Both the position numbers and the translations under genes were made by a program. Shown here in pieces: positions 1-6,232 of a stretch of 10,992 bases of DNA. Source of the stretch: an uncultured Collinsella sp. (GTDB taxonomy: Bacteria; Actinomycetota; Coriobacteriia; Coriobacteriales; Coriobacteriaceae); NCBI GenBank assembly GCA_902475475.1, contig CABRZY010000046.1, positions 1 to 10,992 on the forward strand, given 5' to 3'. How positions within the stretch are numbered: the first letter of the stretch is position 1; the number at the start of each line of letters is the position of its first letter. The notes beneath the pieces were generated by a model, which worked only from the letters and a program-made list of their open reading frames with translations, was not told where the DNA came from and ran no database searches.

Positions 1-1062
1 TTAGTAGTCGAACTGGTGGTAGTAGCGGCGGTACTTGAGGTTGTGCTTGGTGACCAGCTCGTAGTTGCGCGCGAGGCGGTCGGTGGTCAGCACGGACAGG
101 ATCCACGGCGACACGATGACGCGGAAGTCGTCGTCCAGGCCCGGGATCGCGTACTCGGCGGTGTCGATGATGACGTAGTCCTCGTCGCCGGTCACGCCGC
201 TGGTGAGGAAGGCGCGGACGCGCTCGTCGAGGGCGCGGCACTCGTCCTCTCCCATGAACAGGAACACCGGGACGCCGGGCTCGAGCAGCTCGAGCGTGCC
301 GTGGAAGAAGTCGTGCGAGGTGATGTGGCGGATGCGCTTCCACTGCATCTCCTCGAGCAGGCACATGGAGTACAGGATGGTCTCGCCCCACAGCGCGCCC
401 GAGCCGATGAACATGGTGTAGTCGGCCAGCGCGTACTTCCTGGCGAGCTCCTCGGCGCGCGGCTCGAAGCGCTTGCGGATGTCGAGCATGTCCTTCCAGA
501 CGTCCTTCGTCTGCTCGATGAACAGGTCGAACTTGGGGAAGCAGCCGCGGCGGTTGAGCAGGCGCAGGCCGAAGCAGTCGGCGAGGTAGTAGCCCTTCTC
601 GCAGCCGCCGGCGCCGTGGTCGGAGGCCATCATGACGCAGTTCTCGGCGCCCACGGCCTGCCCGATCTTGCCCTCGGGGTTGGTCATGGCGAAGACGCGC
701 ACGCCCATCTCCCTCATCTTGCCGACGGCCTCGAGCACCTCGGGGGTGGTGCCGGACTCGGAGGCGGTCAGCACGACGGACCTGTCGGTCATGCGCTTGT
801 GGCCCATGACGTTCCACTCGGCGGCGTGGATCAGGTAGACCTCGAGGTCGCGGTCGCCGAACTTGTTCATGAGGTACTCGAGCTGCATGAACTCGTCCCA
901 GGTGCCGCCGACGCCCATCAGGAAGACGGCGTCGTAGCCCTCCTCGTGCACGCGGTCGGCCAGGGCGGTCATCTTCTTGCCGGCCTCGTAGACGTTCCTG
1001 CCGTCCTCGAGGTAGCCCTCCTGGTCGAAGTGCATGATCTCGATCTTCTCGGTCTCCTTCAT
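1..1062 (-). CDS. SIS-domain sugar-phosphate deglycase/isomerase, FrlB-like (copy 1)
   Basis: Cytosolic SIS-fold enzyme of 353 aa, probably cleaving or isomerising a 6-phosphorylated sugar conjugate delivered by the neighbouring PTS. The first SIS domain (about residues 45-160) has the phosphosugar-binding stretch ASESGTTPEV (100-109). The second (about 215-330) has EMQW, then HDFFHGTLEL (250-259) and EPGVPVFLF. The C-terminus RRYYHQFDY matches the RRYYGGLVEY-type ending I recall for E. coli FrlB, and EMQW plus EFFHGP recall Salmonella FraB. The family's Glu before the FxHGP motif is Asp251 here. The ATG at 1062 is chosen because GGGAGG lies 6-8 nt upstream and the identity with copy 2 ends exactly there; an upstream in-frame extension is non-homologous. 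The gene is monocistronic as far as the window shows. Almost every codon ends in G or C, unlike its neighbours. AgaS-like or other SIS isomerase activity is the main alternative. Confidence 0.88.
   Translation of the reverse strand: MKETEKIEIMHFDQEGYLEDGRNVYEAGKKMTALADRVHEEGYDAVFLMGVGGTWDEFMQLEYLMNKFGDRDLEVYLIHAAEWNVMGHKRMTDRSVVLTASESGTTPEVLEAVGKMREMGVRVFAMTNPEGKIGQAVGAENCVMMASDHGAGGCEKGYYLADCFGLRLLNRRGCFPKFDLFIEQTKDVWKDMLDIRKRFEPRAEELARKYALADYTMFIGSGALWGETILYSMCLLEEMQWKRIRHITSHDFFHGTLELLEPGVPVFLFMGEDECRALDERVRAFLTSGVTGDEDYVIIDTAEYAIPGLDDDFRVIVSPWILSVLTTDRLARNYELVTKHNLKYRRYYHQFDY
1..1062 (-). repeat. Perfect 1,062-bp duplication, copy 1
   Basis: I compared this stretch line by line with 5150-6211 and found no base difference. 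Identity stops at the first base upstream of the start codon (1063 versus 6212). At the other side the window ends at the stop codon, so the true left limit is unknown. No terminal inverted repeats or target duplications are visible around it. Confidence 0.95.
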
Positions 1063-1113
1063 GTGTGTCCTCCCATCACATGTGCGCAATTCTATACATC
1101 GCGCTTCTTGCTG

Positions 1114-1186
1114 ATACCAATTATAGCCATACGATTGCTTGTTATTTAATACCAATCCAAACTCACGGAGATTTGCGGCGAACGGT
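1114..1186 (-). promoter_or_regulatory. Three-block promoter/operator module for SIS copy 1
   Basis: On the transcribed strand there are three blocks: ACCGTTCGCCG (1186-1176), ATTGGTATTAAA (1156-1145) and TGGTATCA (1120-1113). The two GGTAT motifs start 35 bp apart. A consensus -10 TATAAT (1125-1120) abuts the downstream GGTAT motif, giving a predicted start near 1113 and a leader of about 50 nt. At 17 bp upstream of the -10 there is only TAAATA, a poor -35, and this position overlaps the upstream GGTAT block. The same module precedes EIIC and SIS copy 2. The bound regulator is unknown; the two GntR proteins in this window are candidates. Confidence 0.7.
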
Positions 1187-1274
1187 CGGTTTCCTCGCCC
1201 GAGTGGTATTACAACGCCAATAGTTGTCTATTTCGAGCGCTACTGCCAACGGGTTCCCCACAACTCGCCAGCTA

Positions 1275-1317
1275 TAAAAGCGTTGCGCCAGACCCGCCCA
1301 AGCGTTTCCGGCGCAAC
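1275..1317 (-). terminator. Probable terminator after the epimerase gene
   Basis: Downstream of the stop codon at 1330 the transcript has GTTGCGCC (1317-1310) and GGCGCAAC (1289-1282), an 8-bp perfect stem with a 20-nt loop, followed by GCTTTTAT. The T run is short and the loop is large, so efficiency is uncertain. It separates the EIIC-EIID-epimerase unit from SIS copy 1. Confidence 0.5.
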
Positions 1318-1329
1318 CGCGCAGTTTAG

Positions 1330-2175
1330 TTATTCGGCTTCCATCTCCGCTGTCACACGGCGATACATCTCGATAACCTGAGTCGTCGCCTTGGACGGAT
1401 CCTGATAGTAGCGGCCATCACACGTCTCGGCCGAGACATAGCCCGTATAGCCGTGGCGCATGAGTGCCTCGAGGTCGGCACGCATATCACGCTCGCCGTC
1501 GCCCCAGGCAAGATGCGTCGTGCCGCCGCCCACATCTACAAAGTGGGTGTGAACGATCTTGTCGCCCAAAACCTCAAAGTAGCCGTCGATCGTGTCGCCG
1601 GCAACTTCCATGGCGCCAAAGTCGATACAGGCCTTCAGGTTGGGACGATCGACCGCCTCGAGGATGCGCGCGACATCCTGTGCGGTGTTGACCAACACGG
1701 ACTCCGACGGCTGCAGGGCCTCGAGCGCGACGCGAATACCGCGCGTATCGGCGTAGGCGCACACCGAGCGCAGCATGGCAACGCTGCGGGCCCAGGCGTC
1801 CTCAGCCGGCTCGTCCAGATAGGCCCAACCACTCGTCACCAGAATCTGCGGCACGCCCAACTCAACGGCAACGTCGATCACATTCTTAAAGTACGAGAGG
1901 ATGCGTTTTTGGCCCGCCTCACCGCGCACCGCGACGTTCCACGGCTTGGGGTTGTTCTGCTCGGGGCACACGCACACGATCTTGATACCGTATTGGGCGG
2001 CAAGATCGCGAATCTTATCCACCGAATCGTGCTCATGGCAATCCACATACAGGTGCATCGAGCCGGTCCACAGCTCGATATTGCGATAGCCGGCCTCACC
2101 TGCAGCCTTAAAAAACGTCTCGATGCTGTAGTAACGATGGTTGATGTTCATGAGCGAAAGCTCGGGTACGACCAT
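1330..2175 (-). CDS. Xylose-isomerase-like TIM-barrel sugar epimerase, FrlC-like
   Basis: Cytosolic protein of 281 aa in the AP-endonuclease-2/xylose-isomerase-like TIM-barrel family, which carries out metal-dependent epimerisation of ketoses. Probable metal ligands are Glu152 (ALEAL), Asp185 (CIDFG), His211 (HTHFVD) and Glu250 (SAET). By recollection of E. coli FrlC (fructoselysine/psicoselysine 3-epimerase), it aligns along its length: GYRNIELWTG with GYDGIEIWGG, the PKPWN segment with YPYNM, LQPSES with LTPYES, and LGDKIVHTH with LGDKLRHLH. The ATG at 2175 follows GGGGAGGG by about 3 nt. It lies 111 bp after EIID with a terminator-like hairpin between, so it is probably expressed by read-through from the EIIC promoter. 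Codon use is mixed at third positions, in contrast with the SIS gene next to it. Other epimerases of this family (tagatose/psicose or IolE-like) remain possible. Confidence 0.85.
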   Translation of the reverse strand: MVVPELSLMNINHRYYSIETFFKAAGEAGYRNIELWTGSMHLYVDCHEHDSVDKIRDLAAQYGIKIVCVCPEQNNPKPWNVAVRGEAGQKRILSYFKNVIDVAVELGVPQILVTSGWAYLDEPAEDAWARSVAMLRSVCAYADTRGIRVALEALQPSESVLVNTAQDVARILEAVDRPNLKACIDFGAMEVAGDTIDGYFEVLGDKIVHTHFVDVGGGTTHLAWGDGERDMRADLEALMRHGYTGYVSAETCDGRYYQDPSKATTQVIEMYRRVTAEMEAE

Positions 2176-2201
2176 AGCCCTCCCCTTTCGTACGGAGTTT
2201 T

Positions 2202-2238
2202 AAAAAACAGGGGGCCGCCGCAGATGCGACAAGCCCCC
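2202..2238 (-). terminator. Rho-independent terminator or attenuator between EIID and epimerase
   Basis: The transcript reads GGGGGC (2238-2233), a 17-nt loop, GCCCCC (2215-2210), then TG and six T (2207-2202). This is a classic intrinsic-terminator layout. Only 26 nt separate the T run from the epimerase ATG at 2175, leaving little room for a new promoter downstream of it. It therefore probably lowers, rather than abolishes, epimerase expression relative to the PTS genes. Confidence 0.75.
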
Positions 2239-2286
2239 AAAGATCGACGCAACCGTTAGACGCGATGGAAGCGCGATTCGAACATA

Positions 2287-3111
2287 TTAGGCAAGCACGC
2301 CAAAGTAAGCGCCGATGATGCCCACGACCATGGTGCAGAGGATCAGGACCATCGGGTTGATCTTCTTGGAGAGCAGCCAGTAGTAGAGCCAGAAGGCGGC
2401 CATACCGAGCATACCGGGCATGATGCCGTCCAGGATGTCCTGGAGAGTCTGGGCGGAGTCGCCCTGACCAATGGCGATGGGCAACGAAGCCCAGAACATG
2501 TCCTTGCTCATGGCGCCGACGACCATGACGCCGACAATGCCGACGCAGGCCATGATCTTTTGCATCAGGCCGGTCTTCTGAGCCTCGTCGAGGAAGCCAA
2601 TGCCTAGCTCATAACCCTTGATAGCGCCAAAGATACGAATCAGGAACGCCGGGATGTTGTAGACGAGCAGGAAGGCGATGGGGCCAAAGACGTTGCCGGC
2701 CTGGCACAGGCTGATGCCCACGGCAGCGGCGACGACGCGCAGGGTGGACAGGAAGAAGGAGTCACCCAGGCCGGAAAGCGGACCCATGAGGGCGGCCTTG
2801 ATGTCGTTGACGCTCTCGGGCTCAACCTCGCCACGAGCGACCTTTTCTTCCATGGCCATCGCGATGCCACCCACGAAGGGAGCGAGCTGCGGGGTGATGT
2901 TGAAGAATGCGCTGTGACGGTGCAAGGCCTCGGCGTAATCATCGGGACGGCCGGCATAGATCTTCTTGAGCATGTTGGCGACCATCAGGCAGAAGGCAAT
3001 GTTCATCTGCTTGTAGTAGGTCCAGGAGAATTCCATGCCCAGGGCGCCGGTGTTCACGGCGCTCTTAATGAGGTCGGAGCGAGTAATCTGGTTCTCGGAA
3101 TTAGAAGTCAT
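2287..3111 (-). CDS. PTS mannose/fructose/sorbose family EIID subunit
   Basis: Integral membrane subunit (274 aa from this start) that forms the sugar-translocating channel together with EIIC. Family landmarks are HSAFFNITPQLAPFVGGIAM (66-85), the IKAALMGPLSGLGDSFF stretch (104-120) and several hydrophobic segments in the C-terminal half, ending in GIIGAYFGVLA. ATG 3111 overlaps the end of EIIC by 11 bp (translational coupling) and has GAGG three bases upstream. ATG 3120 (MRTMTS) is a near-equal alternative, and a longer ORF start at 3156 lies inside EIIC and is unlikely. The N-terminal motif is unusual: the common NYxRMQxxG-like stretch reads EFSWTYYKQMNIAF here. Confidence 0.93.
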   Translation of the reverse strand: MTSNSENQITRSDLIKSAVNTGALGMEFSWTYYKQMNIAFCLMVANMLKKIYAGRPDDYAEALHRHSAFFNITPQLAPFVGGIAMAMEEKVARGEVEPESVNDIKAALMGPLSGLGDSFFLSTLRVVAAAVGISLCQAGNVFGPIAFLLVYNIPAFLIRIFGAIKGYELGIGFLDEAQKTGLMQKIMACVGIVGVMVVGAMSKDMFWASLPIAIGQGDSAQTLQDILDGIMPGMLGMAAFWLYYWLLSKKINPMVLILCTMVVGIIGAYFGVLA

Positions 3112-3874
3112 CGTCCTCATCCCCTTCCACAGAAAGCTGGGACTGGGCGCCACCAAGGCCCAGCAGGTCGTACTTGTCGATGCCGATGATGATTGCGATC
3201 AGGGCGACGCCGAGGACGGGCACGTTGGCATAGGAGCACAGCAGGAAGCCCAGGAAGTAGAACGGCACGAGCTGCTTGGTAAGCACCAGACGGCCGAGCA
3301 TGGCGAAGCCCATGGCAGGCAGGATGTTGGCTGCGACGCCAAAGCCATCGAGGACGAACGTCGGGATGAAGTCGAGCAGGCCCTGAACGGCGTCGGCACC
3401 CAGATAGAAGGAGACCGAGCACAGGATAAAGGCCAGGACGACAATCACGAGACCGATAATCCAGTGCATAGCGTAGATACCCTTGAGGTTACCCTTGCTG
3501 GCAAAGACGTCGGCACGGTCGACCAGAAGGGGCATACCGGCGTTGACGACGTTCTTAATGGCCAGGCACAGAGTGGCGATGGGCATCGCGAGCGCGATAG
3601 CGGCCTCGGTGCTCTGACCCAGCTGAATAGCGAAGGCGCAGGCGAGCACACCGCCAATACACTCATCGGGCGGCACGTAAGCGCCGATGGAGATTGAACC
3701 CATGAAGAGCAGCTCGAGGCTCGCACCGATGGCGAGGCCGGACTGCAGGTCCCCGAGGACTATGCCGACGAGCGGGCACAGAACGATCGGGCGGAACGCA
3801 TAGAGCGTACCGAGCTGATAATCGAGCTTACCGAAGGCAGCGATAAGTCCGATGAGGATCGCTTGAACAAGCAT
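3101..3874 (-). CDS. PTS mannose/fructose/sorbose family EIIC subunit
   Basis: Integral membrane subunit of 257 aa, first gene of the EIIC-EIID unit. The family signature GLAIGASLELLFMGSISIG (46-64), followed by AYVPPDECIGG, is clear, with Glu54 in the conserved SLEL position. The rest is a series of hydrophobic membrane helices ending near residue 240. The start ATG at 3874 has AGGGAGG upstream at good spacing. The protein ends in the acidic tail GDEDDDF, closely resembling the end of EIIA (ADDEEEF). Its 5' region carries the three-block promoter module and a stem-loop near the predicted transcript start. Confidence 0.95.
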   Translation of the reverse strand: MLVQAILIGLIAAFGKLDYQLGTLYAFRPIVLCPLVGIVLGDLQSGLAIGASLELLFMGSISIGAYVPPDECIGGVLACAFAIQLGQSTEAAIALAMPIATLCLAIKNVVNAGMPLLVDRADVFASKGNLKGIYAMHWIIGLVIVVLAFILCSVSFYLGADAVQGLLDFIPTFVLDGFGVAANILPAMGFAMLGRLVLTKQLVPFYFLGFLLCSYANVPVLGVALIAIIIGIDKYDLLGLGGAQSQLSVEGDEDDDF

Positions 3875-3969
3875 TGTTCCTCCCTTTGATCCCTCTTGGA
3901 TCCGCGCGGCGATTCCCGACTTGTCAGCGCGCCCTTTTCCATGCCGACAATCGCCTAGACAGATCCAGC

Positions 3970-4006
3970 TTGTACCGGTGTGCTGTTAACACCTAAACCG
4001 GTGCAA
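3970..4006 (-). promoter_or_regulatory. Inverted repeat in the EIIC leader
   Basis: On the transcribed strand TTGCACCGGT (4006-3997) pairs with ACCGGTACAA (3979-3970) in 9 of 10 positions, around a 17-nt loop. An alternative shorter hairpin GGTGT/ACACC lies in the same stretch and shares bases with the second arm, so the two are mutually exclusive. It starts about 8 nt after the start site predicted from the TATAAT at 4026-4021. It could be an RNA stem at the 5' end or a DNA operator. Confidence 0.45.
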
Positions 4007-4014
4007 ATGATTTG

Positions 4015-4087
4015 ATACCAATTATATAGTCATGAGAAAACTATTTAATACCAATCGCTCAACGGGCGTGTACTCCCGGTGAACGGT
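4015..4087 (-). promoter_or_regulatory. Three-block promoter/operator module for EIIC-EIID
   Basis: The transcribed strand carries ACCGTTCACCG (4087-4077), ATTGGTATTAAA (4055-4044) and TGGTATCA (4021-4014). The GGTAT motifs are 33 bp apart. A perfect -10 TATAAT (4026-4021) sits in the same register to the downstream motif as in the SIS copy 1 promoter. The -35 position (ATTAAA at 17-bp spacing) is again non-consensus and lies in the upstream GGTAT block. The predicted leader is about 140 nt. Confidence 0.72.
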
Positions 4088-4134
4088 AGATGGGGGTAAC
4101 GGGTAAAGCGTTTATCCGGTACGCCCACGAATAG

Positions 4135-4157
4135 GGGCGGCGCCGTGCGCGCCGCCC
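4135..4157 (-). terminator. GC-rich stem-loop after EIIB
   Basis: Twelve bases after the EIIB stop codon the transcript forms GGGCGGCGC (4157-4149), loop GCACG, GCGCCGCCC (4143-4135), a perfect 9-bp stem that CCACG/CGTGG can extend. There is no T run, only CTATT, so it may be a weak terminator or a 3'-end stabilising hairpin. It marks the end of the SIS-EIIA-EIIB unit before the EIIC promoter. Confidence 0.5.
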
Positions 4158-4168
4158 GTGGTTCCCAA

Positions 4169-4651
4169 TTAGAGGGCGCTTAGGGCATCGACCTTGGGGT
4201 CGTCGGCCAGAGCGCGAATCTCGACCTCGACACCGCGGCCGACGAGCTCGCGAATGTCCTCTTCCTCGGCAGCAGTCACAAAGATCTGGCGGGAGATCTT
4301 ACGGGCATCGGGACGCTGCTCGTCCTTGGACTTGGTGTTGCCCAGGTTGATGGAGGTGATCTGCGGGCAGCCGTCGACAAGCTGCTTGGCCTCGGCGATG
4401 CTGGCGACGCAGATGATCATCTTGTACTTATCGGTAACACCGGAGTTGATGGCCTCGATGGCGTGCTCCATGTCCTTAATGACGAGCTTGACGTTGGCCG
4501 GCTTTCCCATCTTGAGCGTAGTCTTCCAGACGGGATCGTTGGCAACCTTGTCGCCAACGCAGAAGATGCAGTCGGAGCCCAAGCCCTGGACCCAAGAGAC
4601 GGCCACCTGGCCATGAAGCAGACGATGGTCGACGCGAAGCAGTTGAATCAT
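4169..4651 (-). CDS. PTS mannose/fructose/sorbose family EIIB subunit
   Basis: Cytosolic phosphotransfer subunit of 160 aa, the usual length for the family. It takes phosphate from EIIA and passes it to the sugar during transport through EIIC and EIID. The active-site loop RVDHRLLHGQV (6-16) places the phosphorylated histidine at His13; the extra His9 stands where most relatives have Asp or Ser. VSWVQGLGSD, the Rossmann-like core and the TSINLGNT stretch (about 104-111) are also typical. The start ATG at 4651 follows GGGGGT. The gap to EIIA is 57 bp with no promoter seen, so it is cotranscribed with EIIA and SIS copy 2. Confidence 0.95.
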   Translation of the reverse strand: MIQLLRVDHRLLHGQVAVSWVQGLGSDCIFCVGDKVANDPVWKTTLKMGKPANVKLVIKDMEHAIEAINSGVTDKYKMIICVASIAEAKQLVDGCPQITSINLGNTKSKDEQRPDARKISRQIFVTAAEEEDIRELVGRGVEVEIRALADDPKVDALSAL

Positions 4652-4708
4652 GATTGACCCCCAAAGGTCTCATGCCGGAAACCCGGCCCCATTAATAGCA
4701 GGCGGTGA

Positions 4709-5128
4709 CTAGAACTCTTCCTCGTCATCCGCATCGGTCAGCAGGTCGTTGACAAACTTGACGCGCGTGTCGTCAGCCGCGAGGATCTCGCGGATAACCT
4801 GATCGGCGGGAGCCTCCTGGTCCGAAAAGAGCAGCTGGATCAGCAGCGGCAGATTCATGTTGGCAACCAGGTAGGTGTTGGGGCGCGTCTGGACGATCTT
4901 GGTGAACTCGTTGTTGACGCTGCCGCCAAACAGGTCGGTGCACACGATTACGTCGTCGGCGGGGTCGAAGGTCGCCAGGAGCTTGGCGGCCTCCTCGGCG
5001 ACGTCGGTGCGGCCGTCGACAAACATCGACAGGTCGTGGACGTTATCGCGCGCGCCCGAGAGCAGCTCGGTGCTCTCTTTGATGCCGGTCGCAAAATGCG
5101 CGTGGCTGGCAAAGATGTATTGCCTCAT
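4709..5128 (-). CDS. PTS mannose/fructose/sorbose family EIIA subunit
   Basis: Cytosolic subunit of 139 aa that accepts phosphate from HPr on His9 in the N-terminal motif FASHAHFATG. The conserved TDLFGGS (64-70) is followed by VNNEF, where PxN is more common. ATG 5128 is preferred because the catalytic His then falls at the family's usual position and a GGGGG ribosome-binding site precedes it; a TTG 15 bp upstream is in frame but not needed. It begins 21 bp after the stop of SIS copy 2. The last residues, ADDEEEF, form an acidic tail like that of EIIC. No EI or HPr gene is in the window, so these must be encoded elsewhere. Confidence 0.95.
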   Translation of the reverse strand: MRQYIFASHAHFATGIKESTELLSGARDNVHDLSMFVDGRTDVAEEAAKLLATFDPADDVIVCTDLFGGSVNNEFTKIVQTRPNTYLVANMNLPLLIQLLFSDQEAPADQVIREILAADDTRVKFVNDLLTDADDEEEF

Positions 5129-5149
5129 TGCGGTTTCCCCCAAATGAAA

Positions 5150-6211
5150 TTAGTAGTCGAACTGGTGGTAGTAGCGGCGGTACTTGAGGTTGTGCTTGGT
5201 GACCAGCTCGTAGTTGCGCGCGAGGCGGTCGGTGGTCAGCACGGACAGGATCCACGGCGACACGATGACGCGGAAGTCGTCGTCCAGGCCCGGGATCGCG
5301 TACTCGGCGGTGTCGATGATGACGTAGTCCTCGTCGCCGGTCACGCCGCTGGTGAGGAAGGCGCGGACGCGCTCGTCGAGGGCGCGGCACTCGTCCTCTC
5401 CCATGAACAGGAACACCGGGACGCCGGGCTCGAGCAGCTCGAGCGTGCCGTGGAAGAAGTCGTGCGAGGTGATGTGGCGGATGCGCTTCCACTGCATCTC
5501 CTCGAGCAGGCACATGGAGTACAGGATGGTCTCGCCCCACAGCGCGCCCGAGCCGATGAACATGGTGTAGTCGGCCAGCGCGTACTTCCTGGCGAGCTCC
5601 TCGGCGCGCGGCTCGAAGCGCTTGCGGATGTCGAGCATGTCCTTCCAGACGTCCTTCGTCTGCTCGATGAACAGGTCGAACTTGGGGAAGCAGCCGCGGC
5701 GGTTGAGCAGGCGCAGGCCGAAGCAGTCGGCGAGGTAGTAGCCCTTCTCGCAGCCGCCGGCGCCGTGGTCGGAGGCCATCATGACGCAGTTCTCGGCGCC
5801 CACGGCCTGCCCGATCTTGCCCTCGGGGTTGGTCATGGCGAAGACGCGCACGCCCATCTCCCTCATCTTGCCGACGGCCTCGAGCACCTCGGGGGTGGTG
5901 CCGGACTCGGAGGCGGTCAGCACGACGGACCTGTCGGTCATGCGCTTGTGGCCCATGACGTTCCACTCGGCGGCGTGGATCAGGTAGACCTCGAGGTCGC
6001 GGTCGCCGAACTTGTTCATGAGGTACTCGAGCTGCATGAACTCGTCCCAGGTGCCGCCGACGCCCATCAGGAAGACGGCGTCGTAGCCCTCCTCGTGCAC
6101 GCGGTCGGCCAGGGCGGTCATCTTCTTGCCGGCCTCGTAGACGTTCCTGCCGTCCTCGAGGTAGCCCTCCTGGTCGAAGTGCATGATCTCGATCTTCTCG
6201 GTCTCCTTCAT
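5150..6211 (-). CDS. SIS-domain sugar-phosphate deglycase/isomerase, FrlB-like (copy 2)
   Basis: Identical to the gene at 1-1062 in every base, hence the same 353-aa enzyme with sugar-phosphate loop ASESGTTPEV and motif HDFFHGT (Asp251, His254). This copy leads the operon SIS-EIIA-EIIB, with only 21 bp to EIIA, which ties the enzyme to the PTS substrate. The ATG at 6211 has its own ribosome-binding site, AAAGGAGC, unlike that of copy 1. An in-frame ATG 36 bp upstream would add MRQFKLLMKGAG, but it lies outside the shared region and is less likely. Third codon positions are nearly all G or C (none of the first 60 codons ends in A or T), against mixed use in the adjoining genes. This suggests import from a higher-GC genome or unusually strong codon selection. 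Confidence 0.88.
   Translation of the reverse strand: MKETEKIEIMHFDQEGYLEDGRNVYEAGKKMTALADRVHEEGYDAVFLMGVGGTWDEFMQLEYLMNKFGDRDLEVYLIHAAEWNVMGHKRMTDRSVVLTASESGTTPEVLEAVGKMREMGVRVFAMTNPEGKIGQAVGAENCVMMASDHGAGGCEKGYYLADCFGLRLLNRRGCFPKFDLFIEQTKDVWKDMLDIRKRFEPRAEELARKYALADYTMFIGSGALWGETILYSMCLLEEMQWKRIRHITSHDFFHGTLELLEPGVPVFLFMGEDECRALDERVRAFLTSGVTGDEDYVIIDTAEYAIPGLDDDFRVIVSPWILSVLTTDRLARNYELVTKHNLKYRRYYHQFDY
5150..6211 (-). repeat. Perfect 1,062-bp duplication, copy 2
   Basis: Matches 1-1062 exactly at an offset of 5,149 bp. The identity covers the coding sequence from ATG to TAA, and none of the upstream sequence is shared apart from the separate promoter module motifs. Confidence 0.95.
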
Positions 6212-6232
6212 TCCCGCTCCTTTCATGAGCAG

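Noticed and set aside
1..1062. Transposon or insertion sequence as the carrier of the SIS duplication
   Set aside because: No transposase, terminal inverted repeats or target-site duplications are visible around either copy within the window.
1204..1210. Extra GGTATT motif in reverse orientation upstream of the first promoter module
   Set aside because: It has no counterpart at a matching place in the other two modules and is short enough to occur by chance.
1139..1381. Short plus-strand reading frame of 80 codons between SIS copy 1 and the epimerase
   Set aside because: It covers the promoter module and the terminator, has no evident ribosome-binding site, and its peptide has no recognisable features.
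4014..4055. Sigma-54 promoter with an upstream activator, as in LevR-controlled mannose PTS operons of Firmicutes
   Set aside because: No GG-N10-GC type -24/-12 pair is seen, sigma-54 is not expected in this phylum, and a plain TATAAT is present.
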